Shown: one piece after another, positions 32,848 through 38,859 of the stretch | How positions within the stretch are numbered: the first letter of the stretch is position 1 | Layout: each line of letters starts with the position of its first letter | Source of the DNA: Collinsella sp. | Lineage (GTDB): Bacteria; Actinomycetota; Coriobacteriia; Coriobacteriales; Coriobacteriaceae | Assembly: GCA_019419545.1 (NCBI GenBank) | Contig: DXZT01000015.1 | Span: 1-38,859 of the forward strand | Length of the DNA: 38,859 nucleotides | Direction of reading: 5' to 3' | Translations under genes and position numbers: made by a program | Notes under the pieces: model-generated | Databases searched by the model: none | Seen by the model: the letters and a program-made list of their open reading frames with translations, nothing else | What the model was told of the DNA's origin: nothing

Positions 32848-35049
32848 TTATTCGCTATAACGGGTGGCGATGGCAGCTTGTACCATGCCGGTGCTCATGA
32901 GGTACGTCACCAAGAAGTAACCACCGTAGGCTGCCAGGAAAATCGCACAGGTGAGGCCCACGGTACCGCCGATGCTCATGTTGCCAAACGTGTTCACCAG
33001 CTCGATGATCACCTTGAGCGCCACAAAGGAGTGCGCCAGACCCACTACCAGCGGGAACAGGAAGAACACCGCTTGCTGCGCCATCACCGAATGGCGAATC
33101 TGGCGGTCGTCACAGCCGATCTGCGCCAGCACGCGATAGCTGCGGCTGCCATCTGCCACGTTGGAGAGCTGCTGGATCGACAGAATTGCCGCGCATGCAA
33201 CGACCAGTACAAAGCCGATGTAGATAGCCAGATAGCTAATCATGCCGTTCATCTGCGCCGCCAGCGTATATAGCTCGGAACGCGTGATGAAGACTCCCCA
33301 TGACCCCGGCTCCTTGCCGTCAACGAGCAGATTGTCGAGCATGGTGTATTTAATGCTCTCGTCTGCCTTGGTCACATCCATCCCCTGCTTGTAGTTAACG
33401 AGCAAATTACTGGCATACGGCTGCAGGTTAAGCTGGGACAGCAGCTCATCGGCAACGACGACGGTACCCGGATTACTGCCCATCCCCGAGTTGGCGATGG
33501 CCGCCGTATCTTCGTCCGACTTATCGGTTGCGGGCTTGAGCGTATGCCCGCCCAAGGTAAGAGCATAGCCGCCAGCCATATACTTGGTGTACATGTCGAC
33601 CAGCTCGCCGCCCATATCACACGTGAGCAGATACTGGTCGCGGCCAATGCTCACCGGCTCCTCGCCCATCATCTGGCGCAGCTTGTTGTACTGACTTGCC
33701 GGCGTCACAAACAGGCCCATATCATCGGCATTGCTACCCTCGAGCGCCTTGGGGAGCTTTTCGCCCATGGCCTTGCACATCTCGCCCGCCGTCACCGAAG
33801 GATCCGAGCCGCCAAGCGTATAGCTCAGATACGAGTCGATCTGCACATGCTCACCGGCAACATCGGCGATATTGACCTTCTTGCCGGTCTCGTCGTTGTT
33901 GTCCGCCGACTTGCGCTCGCCATGCCACGCAGCGTACAAATCGACCGTTGTATCGGCCAGCACCATGCGATCGGCCTCAGACGGATTGACATACTCTTTG
34001 TAGTAGTCGAGCGTTTCGGGCGTGTAATAGACATACGTCTGAGACACGTCAACAGGGTTATAGCGCTCCAGGTTTTCGTTCATCACGTTGGCGATCGACA
34101 TACCGCACGTCACCGAGGTGATGGCCAAAAACAGGATCATCGCGATGACGCCCATCGAAAAGCACACCGTGTTGACCTTGGCCGAAAGCTGACGCACGGT
34201 AAACATATTGAGGCCGCGCCAATACACGCTGCGCAGGCTCTGCAGCAGCTTGATAAGCATGCCCGAGAGTCCCCAGAACAGGGCAAAGGTACCCACGGTA
34301 ACCATAACGGTCGTAATGCCAAACTGGCTCATGGCCTCTTGCAGCTTGCTGTCCGTCGCAGTTAACGGGAACCCATCACGTAGCAGACGGTAATAGGCCA
34401 CACCCACAAGCACCACGCCCACGGCAAAGATGGCAATCGTGATCCAGGGGTTGCGTGTCTTGATGCTCTCGTTGCGACGCTCGGCACCCATAAGCTCGAT
34501 GAGTTTGGTACGACGCACGGCGCGAAGGTTCAGCAGTAGCGTGAGCACAAACATTACGAGTATGCAGGCAAGGGTCAGGTTAAACGCATGCACCGAGAAA
34601 AAGAAGTGGAAATTGGCGATCTGTGTCTTAAAGAGCGAGGCCGTAAAGAATGTCATGAGCTGCGAGAGTCCCACACCCAGCACAATGCCGGCGACAAAGG
34701 CGCCGACCGAAACAAATACGGTCTCGAGCGCCATGATCGTGGCGACGCGCCCGCGGCGCATGCCGAGCACCTGGTACAGGCCGAACTCCTTTTTGCGGCG
34801 CTTCATGATGAAGTTGTTGGCATACACCATCAAAAAGGCCATGACGCCGGCCAAAAAGTACGTGAGGTAGCCGAGCATGCCGCCCATGAGCTCGGACAGT
34901 CCCTCCCCCTTGATGCCGGCAATGTCGACCTGCATCGAGACGGTGTTGAAGGCATAGAAGACCGTGACACCCAGGGTGAGCGTCAGCAAATAGACAAGGT
35001 AATCGCGGCCGGCGCGGCGGACGTTGCCCCAAGCGAGTTTACAGAGCAT
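32848..35049 (-). CDS. BceB-type ABC transporter permease
   Basis: A 733-residue FtsX-superfamily permease of the bacitracin-export (BceB/YxdM) type. The N-terminus MLCKLAWGNVRRAGRDYLVYLLTLTLGV is typical. Ten membrane helices are expected; a large extracellular domain of about 270 residues (roughly 330-600) between helices 7 and 8 binds peptide antibiotics in the family. The ATG at 35049 lies inside the end of the ATPase gene (11-bp overlap) after GAGG; a GTG at 35061 is possible. In Firmicutes these pairs sit beside a sensor kinase and regulator that they signal to; none is adjacent here. The likely role is resistance to cell-wall-active peptides. Confidence 0.9.
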   Translation of the reverse strand: MLCKLAWGNVRRAGRDYLVYLLTLTLGVTVFYAFNTVSMQVDIAGIKGEGLSELMGGMLGYLTYFLAGVMAFLMVYANNFIMKRRKKEFGLYQVLGMRRGRVATIMALETVFVSVGAFVAGIVLGVGLSQLMTFFTASLFKTQIANFHFFFSVHAFNLTLACILVMFVLTLLLNLRAVRRTKLIELMGAERRNESIKTRNPWITIAIFAVGVVLVGVAYYRLLRDGFPLTATDSKLQEAMSQFGITTVMVTVGTFALFWGLSGMLIKLLQSLRSVYWRGLNMFTVRQLSAKVNTVCFSMGVIAMILFLAITSVTCGMSIANVMNENLERYNPVDVSQTYVYYTPETLDYYKEYVNPSEADRMVLADTTVDLYAAWHGERKSADNNDETGKKVNIADVAGEHVQIDSYLSYTLGGSDPSVTAGEMCKAMGEKLPKALEGSNADDMGLFVTPASQYNKLRQMMGEEPVSIGRDQYLLTCDMGGELVDMYTKYMAGGYALTLGGHTLKPATDKSDEDTAAIANSGMGSNPGTVVVADELLSQLNLQPYASNLLVNYKQGMDVTKADESIKYTMLDNLLVDGKEPGSWGVFITRSELYTLAAQMNGMISYLAIYIGFVLVVACAAILSIQQLSNVADGSRSYRVLAQIGCDDRQIRHSVMAQQAVFFLFPLVVGLAHSFVALKVIIELVNTFGNMSIGGTVGLTCAIFLAAYGGYFLVTYLMSTGMVQAAIATRYSE

Positions 35050-35824
35050 CGGAGCCCTCACCGCCCATCATGGCAACGACCTCCATAATGCAGTCGAAGA
35101 ACTCTCGGCGGTCGGTGTCGCCGCGGCGCAGCTCGGTGAAGATCTTGCCGTCGCGGATAAACAGCACACGGCTCGTGTAGCTGGCGGCAAAGCTGTCGTG
35201 CGTGACCATGAGCACGGTGGCGCGCAGACGGCGATTGAGCGCCTCTAGGCTCTCGAGCAGCAGGCGGGCGCTCTTGGAATCGAGGGCGCCGGTGGGCTCG
35301 TCGGCCATGATCATGGTGGGGTCGGTGACGAGCGCGCGAGCCGCGGCGACGCGCTGCTGCTGACCGCCGGACATCTGGTAGGGATACTTGTCGAGCACCT
35401 GACTGATGGACAGGCGCGCTGCCACATCCTGCACGCGGGTCGAAATCTCCGCCGAGTTTGTACGGGCGATGGTGAGCGGCAGGGCGATGTTCTCGCGTGC
35501 CGTGAGCGTATCGAGCAGGTTGGAATCCTGGAAGATAAAGCCGAGCTCCTCGCGGCGGAACTGCGAGAGCTTGGCCTGCTTCATGCGTGTTACGTCCTGG
35601 CCGTTGATGCGGATGGTGCCGCTCGTGGCGCTATCGATGGTCGAGACGCAGTTGAGCAACGTCGACTTGCCCGAGCCCGAGGCGCCCATGATGCCAACAA
35701 ATTCGCCGCGGTTGACGGTAAAGCTGACGTCGTTGAGCGCGCGGGTCACGTTGCCCAGCGCTCCATATACCTTTTCAAGATGCGCGACCTCCAGTACCGG
35801 GGTCGCCATGTGCGTGGTTTGCAT
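35039..35824 (-). CDS. BceA-type ABC transporter ATPase
   Basis: A 261-residue ATPase, partner of the BceB-type permease. Walker A is GASGSGKST near residue 48, the Q-loop is FIFQDSNLLDTLTARENIALPL, the signature is MSGGQQQRVA near 150 and Walker B is MIMADEPTGALD near 172; the H-loop is VTHD. The phrase DSNLLDTLTARENIALPL is characteristic of BceA-like proteins. The ATG at 35824 has AAAGGA 6 nt upstream; MATPVL five codons later is the alternative. The two genes overlap by 11 bp, which indicates translational coupling. Confidence 0.95.
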   Translation of the reverse strand: MQTTHMATPVLEVAHLEKVYGALGNVTRALNDVSFTVNRGEFVGIMGASGSGKSTLLNCVSTIDSATSGTIRINGQDVTRMKQAKLSQFRREELGFIFQDSNLLDTLTARENIALPLTIARTNSAEISTRVQDVAARLSISQVLDKYPYQMSGGQQQRVAAARALVTDPTMIMADEPTGALDSKSARLLLESLEALNRRLRATVLMVTHDSFAASYTSRVLFIRDGKIFTELRRGDTDRREFFDCIMEVVAMMGGEGSDAL

Positions 35825-35834
35825 ACCGAGTCCT

Positions 35835-35872
35835 TTCTTGCGATTAGTCTACGGCATCTATAGTCGCAAGAA
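35835..35872. promoter_or_regulatory. Inverted repeat at the BceA-type gene start
   Basis: TTCTTGCGA (35835-35843) and TCGCAAGAA (35864-35872) form a perfect 9-bp inverted repeat just upstream of the ATPase start, overlapping its leader. It could be an operator or an RNA hairpin. Further short palindromes (CTTACG/CGTAAG, GGCTACC/GGTAGCC) fill 35881-35936. Confidence 0.4.
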
Positions 35873-35988
35873 GCCGAGTCGGCTACCATCGATATGGCTT
35901 ACGCTTGCCTTACCGTTGCGTAAGGTAAGGGTAGCCCCGTCCCAAAAAGACTACCTTGCCATGTGTTGATGTTGAGAGAGGACTCCTG

Positions 35989-36978
35989 TTGAAGACTGTT
36001 CATGTTGCCGCTGGGATCATTCGCAAGGATGGATCTGACGAGCTGCTTGCCGTGCAGCGCGGCTACGGCGACATGCAGGGACTCTGGGAGTTCCCGGGCG
36101 GCAAACTTCTGCGCGGCGAGACGCCCGAAGACGCCGTGCGCCGCGAGCTTATGGAAGAGCTGCAGGTAAAAGTCACCAACCTGCGTGATTTCTACACCGT
36201 TGAGTATGACTACCCCGATTTTCATCTCTCAATGGAGTGTTACTACTGCTCGTTGGCAAAAGAGTCCGACGAACCCCAAAAGCATGATCGTCAGCTCGAT
36301 ATCCGCTGGATTCCGCGCACGTCTCTTGCCACCGTTGAGTGGATGCCCGCCGACAAGGGACTCATTGACGCCCTGATTGAGCTGAAGGAAGACCGGCTTG
36401 ATGCCAACGTCACCGCCAACGACGCCGAGGCCACCACGGCCGACGAGCCTGCTACCAAGCCCAAGCGCAAACCCAAGCGCCGCAGCAAAAAGCGCCCCAA
36501 GCCCGGCCTGTTGGACGGTATCGACACCTCGGACCTTTCCGCCGACGAGCGTGAGCTCGTACGTCGTCGTGCCGCTATTAAAAAGTCCATGAAAGGCAAC
36601 AAACGCGCCAACACCAAGCCCGAGCTGCTCGTACGTCAGCGCCTGCGGGCAGCAGGTCTCACGGGCTATCGCTTGGAATGGAAGGTGCCCGGCAAACCCG
36701 ACATTGCCTTCCCCGGGCGCAAGATCGCCATCTTCGTCAACGGTTGTTTTTGGCATCGTTGTCCCAAGTGCAATCCCAGCCAGCCCAAGCGCAACGTTGA
36801 GTTTTGGGAGGCAAAGTTTCACCGCAACGTCGAGCGCGACCGAACCGCCATCGCCGCGCTCACCCAAATGGGCTGGACGCCCATAACCATCTGGGAATGC
36901 GAACTCAAAAAGGACCGCATCGACGCCACGATGGAAAAGGTCATCGAGCAGGTACGGGCTGCAGAGCCGCAGCGCTAA
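35989..36978 (+). CDS. Nudix hydrolase fused to Vsr-type mismatch endonuclease
   Basis: A 329-residue two-domain protein. Residues 1-125 are a MutT-type Nudix domain: FPGGKLLRGETPEDAVRREL contains the Gx5Ex7RE core of the Nudix box and MEEL follows at once, near 38-60. A basic linker (KPKRKPKRRSKKRPKP, about 158-173) joins it to a very-short-patch-repair endonuclease domain at about 190-325. That domain shows GKPDIAF (metal-binding Asp), VNGCFWHRCPKC (His and zinc cysteines), NVERDR and TIWECEL, closely matching E. coli Vsr. The TTG at 35989 follows GAGAGAGGA by 6 nt and gives a normal MutT start; a TTG at 35956 adds 11 residues. No DNA cytosine methyltransferase is nearby. Confidence 0.9.
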   Translation: MKTVHVAAGIIRKDGSDELLAVQRGYGDMQGLWEFPGGKLLRGETPEDAVRRELMEELQVKVTNLRDFYTVEYDYPDFHLSMECYYCSLAKESDEPQKHDRQLDIRWIPRTSLATVEWMPADKGLIDALIELKEDRLDANVTANDAEATTADEPATKPKRKPKRRSKKRPKPGLLDGIDTSDLSADERELVRRRAAIKKSMKGNKRANTKPELLVRQRLRAAGLTGYRLEWKVPGKPDIAFPGRKIAIFVNGCFWHRCPKCNPSQPKRNVEFWEAKFHRNVERDRTAIAALTQMGWTPITIWECELKKDRIDATMEKVIEQVRAAEPQR

Positions 36979-37231
36979 CAGCGAGCATTCACACACCCCA
37001 CACAGGCGAGCCACATCCACGTCACAAACCTTAGAAAGCCCTTAAGCCCAAAACCTTTCAAGAGTGTTACTCGATACCTCTGACCTGCGGTTTCATCGTA
37101 ACGCCAAACCTCATTAAGCCTTTCTTTAGCGCTTCTTTGCGACGGCCGCGGCATAATACTGCCAACGCACGGGACCTAGCAGCGCACCCCGCGCGCAATC
37201 TTTTGGTGGACATCGAGGAGGCCGCATAAGC

Positions 37232-37441
37232 ATGCATTCTTCCAATGACGCAGCACAGCAGCCATCCCTAAAATATGCAGACCTTTTCTCCTTCCCCCCG
37301 ACACAGAGAAACGGCCTCCCCGACTCCCCCACCACAAAAGCCAAACGCTCAACCGACCAGAGCCACAACTTGCGAGCATCCTTCGATAAGCTCCAAGCAT
37401 CCCTAGACAAGGCGTTCCCCGAACAGGCAAGAGCAATCTAA
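37232..37441 (+). CDS. Small hypothetical protein
   Basis: A 69-codon frame behind a strong GAGGAGG (37215-37221) with 10-nt spacing. The product is hydrophilic, with a Pro/Ser/Thr-rich middle and a possible C-terminal amphipathic helix (LRASFDKLQASLDKAF). It has no membrane segment or signal peptide. I recognise no family. It ends 25 bp before the AraC gene. The ribosome site argues for a real gene; the low-complexity sequence argues for caution. Confidence 0.45.
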   Translation: MHSSNDAAQQPSLKYADLFSFPPTQRNGLPDSPTTKAKRSTDQSHNLRASFDKLQASLDKAFPEQARAI

Positions 37442-37466
37442 GCCCATCGCGCTTTATACTGATGCC

Positions 37467-38405
37467 ATGCGAAACATGGATCACATAGAATTGCACCGCG
37501 GAGGACGCGAGGAAGCGTTTCCCGAGACCGCCGAAGACTGGCCCTATATTGCCGAACGCGCAGAATTCGCTCGCTATCCGGGCAATTCCGTCCCCTGGCA
37601 CTGGCATTCCGAAGTTGAGCTTTTCTACATGGAGCAGGGAGCGATTGACTATCGAACGCACGCGGCTCATGAGCACGTACGCTTTGAGGAAGGGTCCGCC
37701 GGCTTTATCAACGGCGGCGTTTTGCACAGCACGCTGCAATCACCCAATTCGGCGCCAGCCATTCAAATGCTGCATATCTTTCAGCCGTCGATGCTCGGCG
37801 ATCCCGCGGGACGTCTCCAAAAGCGCTACATCAACCCATTGCTTCAATGTCGAGGCGTCGATGTGCTCAAATGGTCGCCCACCAATCCCGACGATATGCC
37901 CTTTATCGATTTGCTGAAGAGCTCCTTTAGCCACGACCTTCAACGGCCGCAGAACGAGATGGCGCTTCGAAATAGTTTGTCAGAGCTCTGGATTCAGATT
38001 AACGCCAAGACCGAACCGCTCTTTTCTTCCGACGGCGCCTCTTGGATGACCAGCCGCGACGTACAGTTCAAGGCAATCCTAGACTTTATCCGCGCAAACT
38101 ATGCAGCCGCTATAGATGTGCCCCAGATGGCATCTGCAGCCGGCGTAAGCGAAAGAGAGTGCTACCGCATTATCAAAACTTGTGCAGGAACGACCCCGGC
38201 GGCATATCTACGCGCATACCGCATAAACCGTGTTTGCGAACTTTTGGCACACACCACGCGAACGGTACAGACAGTCGCGCGCCAATGCGGATTTATAACA
38301 GCAAGCCATCTTGGCCAGGTATTTAAAGAACAAATGGGGTGCACTCCTTCGAGCTATCGAGCAGCGAGGCAGAATCTCGATAGCACCAGGCAGAAATCCC
38401 GCTAA
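37467..38405 (+). CDS. AraC-family transcriptional regulator
   Basis: A 312-residue regulator. The N-terminal part (about 30-130) is a cupin-like ligand domain with PWHWHSEVELFYMEQG near 43-58 and a GGVLH motif near 88. The C-terminal part (about 205-305) has two helix-turn-helix motifs, the first around VPQMASAAGVSERECYRIIK and the second around VARQCGFITASHLGQVFKE, ending GCTPSSYR. Ligand and targets are unknown. There is no ribosome site before ATG 37467, but TATACT (37455-37460) lies seven bases upstream, so the message may be leaderless. MDHIEL (37476) is an alternative start. Confidence 0.92.
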   Translation: MRNMDHIELHRGGREEAFPETAEDWPYIAERAEFARYPGNSVPWHWHSEVELFYMEQGAIDYRTHAAHEHVRFEEGSAGFINGGVLHSTLQSPNSAPAIQMLHIFQPSMLGDPAGRLQKRYINPLLQCRGVDVLKWSPTNPDDMPFIDLLKSSFSHDLQRPQNEMALRNSLSELWIQINAKTEPLFSSDGASWMTSRDVQFKAILDFIRANYAAAIDVPQMASAAGVSERECYRIIKTCAGTTPAAYLRAYRINRVCELLAHTTRTVQTVARQCGFITASHLGQVFKEQMGCTPSSYRAARQNLDSTRQKSR

Positions 38406-38461
38406 CCCTTCTTCTGTCACTGCATCAAACTTGCAGGCAAACAACAGAGAGGAGCAATCAT

Positions 38462-38827
38462 ATGAAGCACTTTGACCATATCGTATTTGACGTTGATGGG
38501 ACATTGGCAGATACAGAAGAAAGCGTTCTGTCATCGCTTGTCCAGATTGTCCAAGAAGAGACCAGCAAAACGCTTCCCCGACACGAGCTTGACTTTGCCC
38601 TCGGCATACCCGGCAAGGATGCCCTTGAGAAACTTGGGATCTACTCGCAGGCAACGTTGGATCGCTGGTGCCAAGTTGCCGCCAGCTTTAAAAGCACCAT
38701 CAGCGTGTTTCCAGGTTTGCTTGAAGTCATCGCAACACTCGCCGATAGCGGCTGCAAACTTGGCATCGTCTCCTCACGTGCGCGCGACGAATACGCAAAA
38801 GAAATGGCTCTGTTAGACCAAATTTGA
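38462..38827 (+). CDS. HAD phosphatase, 5' part, broken near window end
   Basis: A 121-codon frame of the haloacid dehalogenase, phosphoglycolate-phosphatase-like group. Motif I is FDVDGTLADTE near residue 9-19, with the nucleophilic Asp; motif II is in LGIVSSRARDEY near 100. The family has about 210-220 residues, and motifs III and IV (Lys and the acidic pair) are missing. The frame stops at TGA (38825-38827) within the last 35 bases. One base fewer in CCAAATTTG would read on as QFDTI, as expected for the family, so a frameshift or sequence error is likely, or this is a pseudogene. GAGAGGAG precedes the ATG. Confidence 0.75.
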   Translation: MKHFDHIVFDVDGTLADTEESVLSSLVQIVQEETSKTLPRHELDFALGIPGKDALEKLGIYSQATLDRWCQVAASFKSTISVFPGLLEVIATLADSGCKLGIVSSRARDEYAKEMALLDQI

Positions 38828-38857
38828 CACGATCGGCTGTTCGTCGAACCGGAAAAT
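38805..38857. repeat. Right copy of window-terminal inverted repeat
   Basis: Exact reverse complement of bases 1-53. This copy covers the last codons of the HAD frame, its premature stop and the sequence after it. The two final bases lie outside the match. Confidence 0.9.
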
Positions 38858-38859
38858 AA

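Noticed and set aside
37126..37410. 94-codon minus-strand frame opposite the small ORF at 37232
   Set aside because: No good ribosome site or domain; the plus-strand frame has GAGGAGG at a usable distance.

Overview
The window looks like chromosomal DNA from a gut-dwelling Coriobacteriia actinomycete, most likely Collinsella or a close relative. This is inferred from the high GC, the anaerobic pyruvate formate-lyase system, the protein families and the abundance of short palindromic repeats; no rRNA or other marker gene is present. No tRNA, rRNA, CRISPR array, phage or complete insertion sequence was found.

Layout. 1-3.6 kb: a large FtsX-type ABC permease with its ATPase (minus). 3.8-6.7 kb: a GyrI-like protein behind a LexA-type box, a CLC anion transporter and an AIM24/TIGR00266 protein. 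6.9-9.8 kb: a two-component system and the DNA repair methyltransferase Ogt. 10.2-15.5 kb: aspartate-family synthesis, with asd and lysC (minus) divergent from thrC and thrB (plus); homoserine dehydrogenase is not in the window. 15.7-17.5 kb: the GTPase YsxC, MTA/SAH nucleosidase and a beta-lactamase-like remnant. 17.5-22.1 kb: pflA, a DegV protein, and a pyruvate formate-lyase split into two genes, a catalytic body and a separate glycyl-radical domain. 22.6-24.5 kb: a KdgT-type permease and an SDR dehydrogenase. 24.7-29.4 kb: a MarR regulator and a heterodimeric ABC exporter in one overlapping operon. 30-32.5 kb: DAHP synthase and agmatine deiminase. 32.8-35.8 kb: a BceAB-type peptide-resistance transporter without its usual two-component system. 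36-38.9 kb: a Nudix-Vsr fusion, a small hypothetical ORF, an AraC regulator and an incomplete HAD phosphatase.

The most unusual signal is intergenic. Three long hairpins (10067-10196, 15526-15652, 19595-19723) share one architecture: a perfect 28-30 bp outer stem, a small internal loop with constant sequence on both sides, a compensating 4-bp helix, a 15-16 bp inner stem and a tiny cap hairpin with a 3-nt loop. The outer stems are different in each copy but pair perfectly. Each copy begins within 12-25 nt of a stop codon, and a diverged relative precedes thrB. This suggests a structured RNA or DNA element, which I cannot match to a known family.

Other repeat families are short hairpins with a GGGACAG loop and variable stems, a 122-bp repeat present twice with conserved blocks and variable inserts, tandem inverted repeats upstream of aguA, a MITE-like 238-bp element, and GC-rich tandem hairpins beside ogt. 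The two window ends carry the same 53 bp in inverted orientation, which may be an assembly effect or a real inverted repeat.
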